Positions 17,673 to 26,317 of a DNA stretch of 31,531 nucleotides are shown here, piece after piece. The notes below the pieces were generated by a model. It had not been told where the DNA came from. It did no database searches and worked only from the letters and a program-made list of their open reading frames with translations. The stretch comes from Prevotellaceae bacterium. Lineage in GTDB: Bacteria; Bacteroidota; Bacteroidia; Bacteroidales; Bacteroidaceae. Numbering within the stretch: position 1 is the first letter of the stretch; every line of letters starts with the position of its first letter. A program made the position numbers and the translations under genes. The stretch lies in contig QAML01000007.1 in the NCBI GenBank assembly GCA_003150315.1, positions 66,438 to 97,968 on the forward strand. The letters run 5' to 3'.

Positions 17673-19088
17673 ATGAAACGCATAGTAACCATTCTGTTTT
17701 TGTTGTCGGTGTTCGTGGACGTTTTTGCCCAAAACAACGATCCGGTGGTGATGACCATTAACGGCGAGCAAGTGTTGCGCTCGGAATTTGAACGTGCCTA
17801 CAACCGCAACAAGGAGTCCGGAACAAGTGTGAAGGACTATGTGGATTTGTATATCAATTATCGGTTGAAAATAGCCGAGGCTCTGAAACAACATATAGAC
17901 ACAGATTCTGCGTTTCGTCAGGAATTCGGCAACTATCGAAACGATTTGCTGATGAAATATGTGAGAGATGAGCAATTCGAGGATTCTATCGTGCGCTCTG
18001 TTTACGACCGCATGAAAGAACAACTGAAAGATTCCGATGTCATAAACGTTTCGCACATTTTCATTGCCGTGCCTCAGAAAGCAAGCGAGGCACAGAAAGG
18101 TGCGGCAAAAGCAAGGATTGATTCCATTTACGGTCTTTTGAAAGCCGGAGCGGATTTTGCCGAAACTGCCAAGAAGTATTCGCAAGACCTGATGTCGGCT
18201 CGTCGCGGCGGAGAATTACCCGAACTTGGACCGGGGTCCACTCTTAAAGAATTCGAAGACAAATGCTATGCTTTGAAAGCCGGAGAAATGTCGAAACCGT
18301 TCGAATCTACCGCAGGATACCATATAGTGTTAATGCGTTCACGCGGAAAACTTGCGCCATATGAACAGAAAAAAGACGAATTGATAAAGGCTTTGAACCG
18401 TCAGGGACTTCAGCAGGTTGTTTTCAATCATGCCATTGATAAAATGGTAAAGACTTCGGGCGGATTATCTCGTGATGAAGTGCTCGATAAGTTGGAGAAA
18501 GAGCACGAAGTGGACGATACTGCCATGAAGAACACCGTGAAAGATTATCGCGAGGGACTGCTTGCATACAACATAACCAAGCAGGAAGTTTGGGACAAGG
18601 CAGAAAAAGACCGGGCAGGTATGGAAGCGTTTTTCAAGAAAAACAAGAAAAACTATAATTGGGATTCTCCGCGATACAAAGGTTTCGTGTTCCATACTTC
18701 CGAAGAGGCTCTTGTAAAGCCCGTGAAGGCTGTGCTTAAGAAATGTAGCGGTAAGGGTTGGTTCGATGTCATAAAAAAACAGTTCAACAACAATGGCAAG
18801 GATAAGGTTGTGGCTTCGTATGGCGTATGGAAACAAGGCGAGAACCGTTATGTGGATAAATACGTTTTCAAAGACGACAACGTAAAGATTAAGGAGCATA
18901 AATCTTACCCGTATCTCGGAATGCAAGGCAAATTGCTTAAGAAAGGTCCCGAAGAACTTGCCGATGTAAAGGCACAGGTGGTTAGTGATTATCAGGATTT
19001 CAAAGAAAAGGAATGGATGAAGAAACTCCGTTCCGAAGCCAAAGTGGAAGTCCGCGACGATATTGTAACCACCGTAAGCAACCATTGA
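17673..19088 (+). CDS. Periplasmic parvulin-type prolyl isomerase
   Basis: A 471-aa protein with a type I signal peptide (KRIVTILFLLSVFVDVFAQ, cleaved near 20). An N-terminal helical chaperone region follows (NGEQVLRSEFERAYNRN onward), then one rotamase/PpiC domain at about 122-223 (INVSHIFIAVP, DFAETAKKYSQD, GGELPELGPG, GYHIVLMRSRGK). The remaining 240 residues are helical and SurA-like without a clear second catalytic domain. It probably folds or escorts outer-membrane proteins. It sits 24 nt ahead of a second, SurA-like isomerase; they share domain types but are too different to be a recent duplication. Confidence 0.85.
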   Translation: MKRIVTILFLLSVFVDVFAQNNDPVVMTINGEQVLRSEFERAYNRNKESGTSVKDYVDLYINYRLKIAEALKQHIDTDSAFRQEFGNYRNDLLMKYVRDEQFEDSIVRSVYDRMKEQLKDSDVINVSHIFIAVPQKASEAQKGAAKARIDSIYGLLKAGADFAETAKKYSQDLMSARRGGELPELGPGSTLKEFEDKCYALKAGEMSKPFESTAGYHIVLMRSRGKLAPYEQKKDELIKALNRQGLQQVVFNHAIDKMVKTSGGLSRDEVLDKLEKEHEVDDTAMKNTVKDYREGLLAYNITKQEVWDKAEKDRAGMEAFFKKNKKNYNWDSPRYKGFVFHTSEEALVKPVKAVLKKCSGKGWFDVIKKQFNNNGKDKVVASYGVWKQGENRYVDKYVFKDDNVKIKEHKSYPYLGMQGKLLKKGPEELADVKAQVVSDYQDFKEKEWMKKLRSEAKVEVRDDIVTTVSNH

Positions 19089-19112
19089 TTCCATGTAACA
19101 TAAAAGGAATAT

Positions 19113-20489
19113 ATGAAAATTCTCAGAAACATTTTGCTGTATGTTTCGGCGTTATTGTTGCCGTCAGCAGCTTTTGCCCAAGACAATAATATAATCGACG
19201 AGATTATTTGGATTGTTGGCGATGACCCTATATTGAAATCCGAAGTTGAAGAACAACGTCTTGCATCCGAAGTAAACGGAGAACAAGTGGAAGGAAATCC
19301 GCGTTGTGTTATTCCCGAGCAAATGGCTATACAGAAACTCTTTCTTCATCAGGCACTGATAGATAGTATAGAGGTAAAGGACGGCGATGTGCTCCACGAA
19401 TTGGAATATCGTCTGAACTATATGATTCAAATGGCTGGTTCCAAAGAAAAGCTTGAGGAATATATGCGCAAGCCCATGACACAGATTCGCCAGCAAACCA
19501 TGGAACAACTGAAAAGAATGATGGTTGTTGACGAAGTGAAGCGTAAAATTGCAGCTGATGTGAAAGTAACTCCGGCGGAAGTAAGAAATTATTTCAAAAA
19601 CGTGCCTCAGGACAGTCTCCCACTGATTCCAACGCGCTATGAAGTTCAGATAATAACAAATACTCCCGAGGTAAGCCGCGATGAAGTGGAACATATAGAA
19701 AATGAATTGCGCGACTATACAAAGAGAATAACTTCGGGAGAAAGTGATTTTTCAACGCTTGCCATGATGTATAGCGAAGATGAAGGCACAAGGCGTAACG
19801 GTGGTGAACTTCCTTACATGGGAAAAGGTGAGCTCGTTCCCGAATTTGCAAACGTAGCTTTTTCTCTAACCGATCCCAAAAAGGTTTCGCGCATAGTAAA
19901 GACGGAATTCGGCTATCATATAATTCAGCTCATTGACAGACGTGGCGACAAGATTCGTGTGCGCCACATATTGAAGAAACCGAATATAAGCGACGCGGCC
20001 ATCAAAGCCTGTCTTTCGCGACTTGACTCCATTTCAGAAGATATAAAAAGCGGAAAGATAACTTTTGACGATGCTGTTGTATATTCCGACGATAAGGATA
20101 CGCGCAACAATCGCGGTATAATGGGAAAGAGTGTTTCGCCCAACAATCCCCGCGCGGGAATGACGCAGTGGTTCGAGCTTCGCGACCTTCCGCAGGATGT
20201 GGCGAAAGTCGTAAGCACCATGCAACCGGGCGAAATTTCCAAACCTTTTTCAATGACCACGCCTAAGGGACAGAAAGTTTGCGCAATAGTTAAACTGAAG
20301 AGCCGTAATGAAGAACATTATGCTTCGATGACCGAAGATTTTCAGACACTTCAGAACATTCTCGTAAACAAGGAGCAGACAAAAGTCATAGACGATTGGA
20401 TTCGCGAGAAACAGAAAACAACCTATATAAGCATCAAACCCGAATGGCGCGATTGTGATTTCCACTATCCGGGTTGGGTTAAGAAATGA
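19113..20489 (+). CDS. surA: SurA-like periplasmic chaperone / PPIase
   Basis: A 458-aa protein with a signal peptide (KILRNILLYVSALLLPSAAFAQ, cleaved near 23). The SurA N-terminal domain begins IIDEIIWIVGDDPILKSEVE. Two parvulin domains follow: about 175-275 (RYEVQIITNTPE, DFSTLAMMYSED, GGELPYMGKGEL, FGYHIIQLIDRRGD) and about 281-397 (IRVRHILKKPN, TFDDAVVYSDD, GIMG). SurA chaperones beta-barrel proteins across the periplasm to the BAM complex. Its stop overlaps the next start by 4 nt (ATGA), so it is coupled to the OstA-like gene. Confidence 0.88.
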   Translation: MKILRNILLYVSALLLPSAAFAQDNNIIDEIIWIVGDDPILKSEVEEQRLASEVNGEQVEGNPRCVIPEQMAIQKLFLHQALIDSIEVKDGDVLHELEYRLNYMIQMAGSKEKLEEYMRKPMTQIRQQTMEQLKRMMVVDEVKRKIAADVKVTPAEVRNYFKNVPQDSLPLIPTRYEVQIITNTPEVSRDEVEHIENELRDYTKRITSGESDFSTLAMMYSEDEGTRRNGGELPYMGKGELVPEFANVAFSLTDPKKVSRIVKTEFGYHIIQLIDRRGDKIRVRHILKKPNISDAAIKACLSRLDSISEDIKSGKITFDDAVVYSDDKDTRNNRGIMGKSVSPNNPRAGMTQWFELRDLPQDVAKVVSTMQPGEISKPFSMTTPKGQKVCAIVKLKSRNEEHYASMTEDFQTLQNILVNKEQTKVIDDWIREKQKTTYISIKPEWRDCDFHYPGWVKK

Positions 20490-22198
20490 AAGGCGACAAG
20501 GTAAATATAAATAAGAAACACTTAAGGCACAGATCGCAATCATGCAGTTTGTGCCTCGTTTCTCTATTTGTCATTTTGGTTTCAACTGTAAGTGCAATGG
20601 CACTTACACCCGTGAAGAAAGGAGCCAAGAGACAAAAAGGCGAACGTATAGTGCTTGTTCATGCCGACCGCCTGCACTATGACATAATGAAGAACCCCAA
20701 CGCCAATATTCTTAACGGCAATGTGGAGTTTTTGCATGGCAATATAAAACTATATTGCGACAGTGCTTACTATTATAAAGCTTCTAATTCTTTTGAGGCT
20801 TTCAGCCATGTGAAAATGGTACAGGGAGATACTTTGTCATTAACCGGCGACTATCTGAAATATGACGGAGACGCACAAATAGCGCAGGCACGCAAGAATG
20901 TTCATCTCAAACACCGTGGTACACTTCTCGTTACCGACAGCCTTAATTATGATAAGCTGTATGATTTGGGCTATTTCTTCGACGGAGGGAAACTGTATGA
21001 CGGCAAAAATACTCTTGTGTCGGATTGGGGGGAATATTCTCCGCAGACGCGTGAAGCGGTTTTCAATTATCATGTAAAATTGACCAACGAACGTTTTACG
21101 CTAACTTCAGACACACTGCACTATAATACTCTTACTAAAATCACTCACATTGTGGGACCGTCTAATATAAACAGTGATGGAAATCGTATTTATACCGAAC
21201 GTGGGTATTACGATACTGCCAAGGATTACGCGGAGCTGTTTGATCGTTCGGTTGTGATTAACGGGAAAAGTACAATGACGGGCGATAGCATGTATTATGA
21301 TAAGAAAAACGGGAAAATGCATGCCTATAATAATATTGTATATAACGACAAAGGTAACAAGAATCTTCTTACCGGAGATTATTGTGAATATGATGACACA
21401 ACGGGTTATGCAATGGCAACAAAAAATGCAGTAGTGCGCGACTATTCTTCGCCGGATACCCTTTTCATGCATGCCGATACCTTTAAGATTTTTACTTACA
21501 ACATAAGAACCGACAGTGTTTACAGACTTGTTCATGGTTATCATAAAGCAAGGGCGTTTCGTTCCGATGTGCAGAGCGTTTGCGACTCTTTGAAATATGA
21601 TTCGAAGAATAAGAAAATGACCATGTACGGCAATCCTATTGTTTGGAATAATAACCAACAACTACTTGGTGAGGAAATACAGGTTTTTATGTGCGATTCT
21701 ACAATTGACAGCGTTCATGTAATAAGACAGGCTTTACTTGCCCAGCAACTTGATAGTGCATGCTATAATCAGGTTGCGGGACGTGAGATGTATGCTTATT
21801 TCAATGGGGGAAAACTTTCTTGGAGCAAGGTTCTCGGCAATGTAGATGTGGCTTATTTCCCTTACGACAGCGATAGCGTTATGATAGGGCTTAATCGCAT
21901 GCAAACTTCGGAACTGAGAATGTACATGAAAGACCGTAAAATGAATCGTATATGGAGTGCTCCGGCAAGCGGTACGATGTATCCGTTGAAACTCGCGCCT
22001 CAAGACCAACTGTTCCTTAAAAACTTTGCGTGGTTTGATTATATACGACCGAAAAACAAGGACGATATATTTGAGTGGAAAGAAAAAGCCGCAGGAACGG
22101 AATTGCATGAAACTGTTCGCCGCCAGGCTCCTTTGCAAACGCTTTCTGAAATTGCACGAAAGAAAATAGGAAAACAAATAAGTGGCGGCATGCGCTGA
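20486..22198 (+). CDS. OstA/LptA-like envelope protein
   Basis: A 570-aa protein with a hydrophobic N-terminal export segment (CSLCLVSLFVILVSTVSAMA, residues 20-39). A long series of beta-repeats typical of the OstA/LptA fold follows, for example VHADRLHYDIMKNPNANILNG, GNIKLYCDSAYYYK, LTGDYLKYDGDAQIAQARKNV and MTGDSMYYDKKNGKMHAYNN. This fold forms the lipopolysaccharide bridge in the Lpt system. The protein lacks an obvious LptD barrel, so it is a periplasmic LptA-like or LptD-N-like protein. Coupling to surA fits a role in outer-membrane assembly. Function is inferred from the fold. Confidence 0.8.
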   Translation: MKGDKVNINKKHLRHRSQSCSLCLVSLFVILVSTVSAMALTPVKKGAKRQKGERIVLVHADRLHYDIMKNPNANILNGNVEFLHGNIKLYCDSAYYYKASNSFEAFSHVKMVQGDTLSLTGDYLKYDGDAQIAQARKNVHLKHRGTLLVTDSLNYDKLYDLGYFFDGGKLYDGKNTLVSDWGEYSPQTREAVFNYHVKLTNERFTLTSDTLHYNTLTKITHIVGPSNINSDGNRIYTERGYYDTAKDYAELFDRSVVINGKSTMTGDSMYYDKKNGKMHAYNNIVYNDKGNKNLLTGDYCEYDDTTGYAMATKNAVVRDYSSPDTLFMHADTFKIFTYNIRTDSVYRLVHGYHKARAFRSDVQSVCDSLKYDSKNKKMTMYGNPIVWNNNQQLLGEEIQVFMCDSTIDSVHVIRQALLAQQLDSACYNQVAGREMYAYFNGGKLSWSKVLGNVDVAYFPYDSDSVMIGLNRMQTSELRMYMKDRKMNRIWSAPASGTMYPLKLAPQDQLFLKNFAWFDYIRPKNKDDIFEWKEKAAGTELHETVRRQAPLQTLSEIARKKIGKQISGGMR

Positions 22199-22257
22199 AC
22201 CATATATGCGGAGTATATTACCGCTGTCTTTTCAAAACATCCGAATATACAAAATAA

Positions 22258-24063
22258 ATGCCTGATATAATACATCTACTTCCGGATTCCGTGGCTAATC
22301 AAATAGCTGCGGGAGAAGTTATTCAGCGTCCGGCTTCAGTGGTGAAAGAACTCGTGGAGAACTCTATTGATGCCAAAGCTACGAGAATAGATGTGCTTAT
22401 TACCGATGCGGGTAAAACTTGCATACAAATAGTTGATAACGGTTGCGGAATGAGTGAGACCGATGCCCGTTTGGCTTTTGAACGGCACGCAACTTCAAAG
22501 ATAAGCAAAGCTTCCGATTTGTTCTGCCTTCATACTATGGGTTTCCGTGGGGAAGCTTTACCTTCGATAGCCGCAGTGTCGCAGGTAGAATTACGCACGA
22601 AAATGTCGGAAGAAAAGTTGGGAGTTTGTCTTTCAATCGAAGGCTCGAAAGTAGTGGACCAACAACCGGTGGCGTGTGATGTCGGTGCAAATTTCATGGT
22701 AAAGAATCTCTTTTTCAATATTCCTGCAAGGCGTAGGTTCTTGAAATCAAATCAAACAGAATTCAATAATATAGTTGCAGAATTTGAGAAGATTGTACTT
22801 GCACATCCGGAAGTAAGATTTTCGTTGGTCAATAATGATTCCGTTGTTTATGATTTGCCTTCGGGAACGTATCTTCAACGTATTGCCGATGTTTTTGGCA
22901 AACGAATGAATCAGCAGTTGCTTCATATAGAGGTCGATACTTCTATTGTGCGAATAAAAGGATTTGTTGGCACTCCCGAAAGTTCAAGAAAAAAAGGAGC
23001 AAAACAATTTTTCTTTGTGAACGGACGCTATATGAGGCATCCTTATTTCGGACGTGCAGTAATGCTTGCTTATGACAGACTTATTCCTCCCGATGAGCAG
23101 GTGCCGTATTTTGTGTATTTCGATATAGATCCTTCTCGTATAGATGTAAATATTCACCCCACCAAGGCTGAGATAAAGTTTGAAGACGAACAGGAGGTTT
23201 TCCAAATACTTATGGCATCGGTAAAAGAAGCTGTTGGTAAATTTGATGTCGCTCCACAGCTTGATTTCGGTTCTTCCGCAACTCCTGATGAAATTCCTGT
23301 TTATGACCCTCGCAAAAAATCAGTGGAGCAACCTTCCATAACTCTTGAGGGAGGATATAATCCATTTGAAAATTCTGCACCACCGAGAAATAGTGCCCCG
23401 CGAAATTGGCAAAAGCTATTTGATGGAATAAGTAGTCATAATGAAGTTTCGCAAGAAGACATAATTCCAGATGTGGTAGAACCAAAGAATCCTGTGTTGG
23501 GGCGCTCTCTTGAACATTTTCAATACAAACAGCGTTATATAATGACATCAGTGCATTCCGGTTTGATGGTTATAGATCAGCATCGGGCACATGTACGAAT
23601 ACTTTACGAACGTTTTCTGAAAAATCTGTCGGAACGTAAATGTGCCGGCGAACGTCTTATATTCCCCGAAACAGTTAAGCTCACTCCTGTGGAAAGCTCT
23701 GCGCTTGCAGCATCGGCAGGTGAAATCATTGCTGCAGGCTTTGATATTTCAGACCTTGGCGACGGAAGTTTTGCAATAAACGCACTTCCTGCCGGCACGG
23801 AAACTCTAAATGCGACGGAACTTCTAAAGGATGTCTTGGCTGAAACCGACGGCAAAACTGGTATAAAAGAAGAAATAGACAAACATATAGCTCTCGTTCT
23901 TGCAAGACACGCTGCTATTTCTGTCGGTTCGGAACTCGGTGATAAGGAAATGGGGGGAATGATTGACGAATTGTTTGCTACGTCTTCGCCAAAATATACT
24001 CCGGACGGCAAACTTGTGGTGGCAATAATTCCACAAGAGAAGATAGAAGGATTGTTCTCATAG
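22258..24063 (+). CDS. mutL: DNA mismatch repair protein MutL
   Basis: A 601-aa MutL that links mismatch recognition by MutS to strand incision. The GHKL ATPase domain is intact: NQIAAGEVIQRPASVVKELV, DNGCGMSETDAR and TMGFRGEALPSIAAVSQ in the first 100 residues, then KKGAKQFFFVNGRYMRHP. A variable linker (about 345-415) leads to the dimerisation domain. There the endonuclease motif DQHA-x2-E-x4-E reads DQHRAHVRILYE (Asp440 onward), so the first motif Glu is Val. The C-terminal Cys motif reads SPKYTPDGK. The protein may therefore lack nicking activity or use altered residues. The gene lies 59 nt after the OstA-like gene. Confidence 0.96.
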   Translation: MPDIIHLLPDSVANQIAAGEVIQRPASVVKELVENSIDAKATRIDVLITDAGKTCIQIVDNGCGMSETDARLAFERHATSKISKASDLFCLHTMGFRGEALPSIAAVSQVELRTKMSEEKLGVCLSIEGSKVVDQQPVACDVGANFMVKNLFFNIPARRRFLKSNQTEFNNIVAEFEKIVLAHPEVRFSLVNNDSVVYDLPSGTYLQRIADVFGKRMNQQLLHIEVDTSIVRIKGFVGTPESSRKKGAKQFFFVNGRYMRHPYFGRAVMLAYDRLIPPDEQVPYFVYFDIDPSRIDVNIHPTKAEIKFEDEQEVFQILMASVKEAVGKFDVAPQLDFGSSATPDEIPVYDPRKKSVEQPSITLEGGYNPFENSAPPRNSAPRNWQKLFDGISSHNEVSQEDIIPDVVEPKNPVLGRSLEHFQYKQRYIMTSVHSGLMVIDQHRAHVRILYERFLKNLSERKCAGERLIFPETVKLTPVESSALAASAGEIIAAGFDISDLGDGSFAINALPAGTETLNATELLKDVLAETDGKTGIKEEIDKHIALVLARHAAISVGSELGDKEMGGMIDELFATSSPKYTPDGKLVVAIIPQEKIEGLFS

Positions 24064-24477
24064 TTCTTGGGTAGATTGCAAGAGGTGTAAATGCCTAGAT
24101 AGTACTTTGTGGATATTATGACGTGAAAATATTTCATTAAACAGCAAACTCACAGAAAGTATTTTCTTAAGCAAGGATTGCTGCAGTTTTATAGTGTTTT
24201 TTCGTGCTTAAAATCCTGTGTGTGGGATTATGAATTCTTCCTCAATGTATATAAGTGTGTGTAGGTCTGGTCTTATTTTGCAGTGTCTATATTGCAAAAC
24301 GAAAAATAATCAGAGAAATAGCCGCTGCTCTGAAAAAAAATCGCCTTGTTGATATTTTTTTACAAGAAAGTTATCAAGATATAAAAGTATTTGTTACTTT
24401 TGCAAATGATTATAAGGCTGTAATTGTGTCTGATTGAATAGATGTAAATGATAAATTGATACACTAAATTAGTAATT
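24064..24477. other. Intergenic region between mutL and the OmpA gene
   Basis: A 414-bp AT-rich gap. It contains the -7 element of the OmpA gene at 24395-24402. A 60-codon open frame (24255-24437) overlaps that promoter and has no domain-like content. No clear terminator for mutL was seen. Confidence 0.5.
24395..24402 (+). promoter_or_regulatory. -7 element for the OmpA-family gene
   Basis: TACTTTTG, a full TAnnTTTG match, giving a leader of about 70 nt that is AT-rich. The -33 position is not a good match. Confidence 0.5.
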
Positions 24478-25659
24478 ATGAAAAAGTTAATGTTTGCACT
24501 TGCACTCGTAGGTTTTACTACAGGTGCTATGGCGCAGGAAAATGAAATTCCTACGCAAAAGTACAGTGTTGCTACTAACTCGTTCTGGGCTAACTGGTTC
24601 GTACAGGTAGGCGGTCAGTTTAATGCTGCTTACACCAACGAGGAGCAACTTGGCAACAAGAATCCTTTCAGCGTTGATCGTGGTACTTTCGGCTTCGAGG
24701 TTGCTGTAGGTAAATGGTTTACTCCGGTTATTGGTCTCCGTACCAAATTCCAAGGTATTTGGTCAAAGGCTGTTGTTGATGCTGACAATCACCATGCTTA
24801 CAAGTATTGGGGCATTCAGGAAGACGTTATGTTCAATCTTTCTAACGCTTTCTGTGGCTACAATGAAAAACGTTTCTGGAACATCGCTCCTTATGTAGGT
24901 ATTGGTTACATGCAGCGTATGAAATCTACCGATGATGCTAATGCCAAGTCTCTCTATCGTGAGCCTTCTTATAACGTAGGTATTTACAACTCGTTCCGTA
25001 TCAATCGTCGTTTGGCTGCTTATCTTGATGTATGGGCACTTGCAGCTGAAGGTTCTTTCGACGGTGTTAACGGTGAAGGCAAGACCGATTGGCGTACTCA
25101 TGAGAAGACTCATTGCCGCTATTGGGACAAGATGGTCGGTGTATCCGTTGGTTTGAATGTAAACCTTGGCAAGACCATTGGTTGGAACAAGGTTCCCGAT
25201 GTTGACGCTCTTATGGCAATGAACAAAGAGCAGCTTGACGCTCTCAATGCTTCTCTTAAGGAACAGCAGGACGAAAACGCACGTTTGCGTAACCTCCTTG
25301 CTAACCAGAAACCTGCAGAGACCAAGACTATCAAGGAATTCTCTACAACTCCTGTATCTGTATTCTTCAACATCAACAAGTCTAAGATTGCTTCACGCAA
25401 AGATCTTGTTAACGTTAAGGAACTCGCACAGTATGCTAAGGATAATAACAAGAAAGTTGTCGTTACAGGTTATGCAGATAGCAAGACCGGTACTGCAGCT
25501 ATCAACAACAAACTTTCTAAAGCACGTGCTAATGCAGTTGCAAACGAACTCGTTAAGATGGGTCTCAGTCGCGACAACATTATCATTGAGCACAAGGGTG
25601 GTGTGAACGACCTCAGTCCGTTCTCTTACAACCGTCGTGCAATTGTTAAGCTCCAGTAA
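24478..25659 (+). CDS. OmpA-family outer membrane protein
   Basis: A 393-aa protein with a signal peptide (MKKLMFALALVGFTTGAMAQ, cleaved near 20). A predicted 8-stranded beta-barrel (about 25-235, rich in aromatic strand ends such as FWANWFVQVGGQFNAAY) is followed by a short coiled coil (NKEQLDALNASLKEQQDENA, about 249-268). The OmpA C-terminal peptidoglycan-binding domain (about 285-393) has VFFNINKSKI, VTGYADSKTG, NNKLSKARANAVANEL and the terminal NRRAIVKL. It tethers the outer membrane to the cell wall. Codon use is strongly biased (CGT for Arg, GCT for Ala, AAC and AAG) compared with neighbours, suggesting very high expression. Two tandem terminators follow. Confidence 0.92.
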   Translation: MKKLMFALALVGFTTGAMAQENEIPTQKYSVATNSFWANWFVQVGGQFNAAYTNEEQLGNKNPFSVDRGTFGFEVAVGKWFTPVIGLRTKFQGIWSKAVVDADNHHAYKYWGIQEDVMFNLSNAFCGYNEKRFWNIAPYVGIGYMQRMKSTDDANAKSLYREPSYNVGIYNSFRINRRLAAYLDVWALAAEGSFDGVNGEGKTDWRTHEKTHCRYWDKMVGVSVGLNVNLGKTIGWNKVPDVDALMAMNKEQLDALNASLKEQQDENARLRNLLANQKPAETKTIKEFSTTPVSVFFNINKSKIASRKDLVNVKELAQYAKDNNKKVVVTGYADSKTGTAAINNKLSKARANAVANELVKMGLSRDNIIIEHKGGVNDLSPFSYNRRAIVKLQ

Positions 25660-25683
25660 TTAGAGAATAACAAGAATAATGTA

Positions 25684-25716
25684 AAGGTGTCGCGCAATAA
25701 GTGCGGCACCTTTTTT
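25684..25716 (+). terminator. Intrinsic terminator 1 after the OmpA gene
   Basis: AAGGTGTCGC (25684-25693) pairs with GCGGCACCTT (25703-25712), with one G-U pair and a 9-nt loop, followed by TTTT. It begins 25 nt after the stop codon. Confidence 0.9.
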
Positions 25717-25731
25717 ATTGTGCATATTTTG

Positions 25732-25770
25732 ATAACTCATTGTCGTATCCTGCAATGAGTTATTTGTTTT
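25732..25770 (+). terminator. Intrinsic terminator 2 after the OmpA gene
   Basis: A perfect 11-bp stem: ATAACTCATTG (25732-25742) with CAATGAGTTAT (25753-25763), 10-nt loop, followed by TTGTTTT. It backs up terminator 1, as expected behind a very highly transcribed gene. Confidence 0.75.
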
Positions 25771-26020
25771 TGGTGTTTGGGCGCTTAAAGTTGCTTTCGT
25801 TTGAGTTGATATAAGTCGAAAGACTTGGGTAATAATGTTATGGTGTGATGAAAAAACTGCATGTGATTATAAGAGACGTATAAAGTGAATGGTACTTGAT
25901 GAGCAATATGGATTTTTGCTTGTAGTATGCTGTTTATTATTGAAACTGTTTGGTGAGCTATGTTTATGTGGTAATTGGGAGTAAGTGGGAAAGTAAATTA
26001 TACGTATAGATAGTTTTTAT

Positions 26021-26050
26021 TTTGCCTTTATAATGATTTATATAAGTTTG
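26021..26050 (+). promoter_or_regulatory. Complete promoter in the gene-poor region
   Basis: TTTG (26021-26024), an exact 18-bp spacer and TAAGTTTG (26043-26050): as good a match as the clpP and tRNA promoters. Transcription would start near 26057, about 27 nt before the ATG at 26084. Confidence 0.5.
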
Positions 26051-26083
26051 TTGTGATGATGTAATGTGTTCGTGGTATTGTGC

Positions 26084-26317
26084 ATGGCAGAAAATATTTT
26101 TGTACAACGGAAAACTAGTGAGCATTTTTTAGGAGACGTATAAAACAGGCTGCTTCAAACAAACGAGAAAAGTCTTGCGAATAAAATTGTAGTATAAGGT
26201 GGGCAGGCAACTCGGATAGGTCAGATAACTGAAGATATTCTCGGTACTGAAAAATATGTCGGTGAAGAAATGTGGCAAAAAGTGTACGCGATTATTAGTG
26301 ATTGTGATGCTCAATAA
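26084..26317 (+). pseudogene. Possible decayed small gene
   Basis: From the ATG at 26084 the frame reads MAENIFVQRKTSEHFLGDV, then a TAA (26141-26143), 17 codons, a second TAA (26195-26197), and then 39 open codons including ILGTEKYVGEEMWQKVYAII before a final TAA at 26315-26317. All three pieces are in one frame behind a complete promoter. The last piece has an ordinary protein-like composition, unlike most of this region. No family was recognised. Two stops in 78 codons of AT-rich DNA is not strongly better than chance, so the call is weak. Confidence 0.2.

Noticed and set aside
24255..24437. 60-codon frame upstream of the OmpA gene
   Set aside because: It contains the OmpA-gene -7 element and has no recognisable content.
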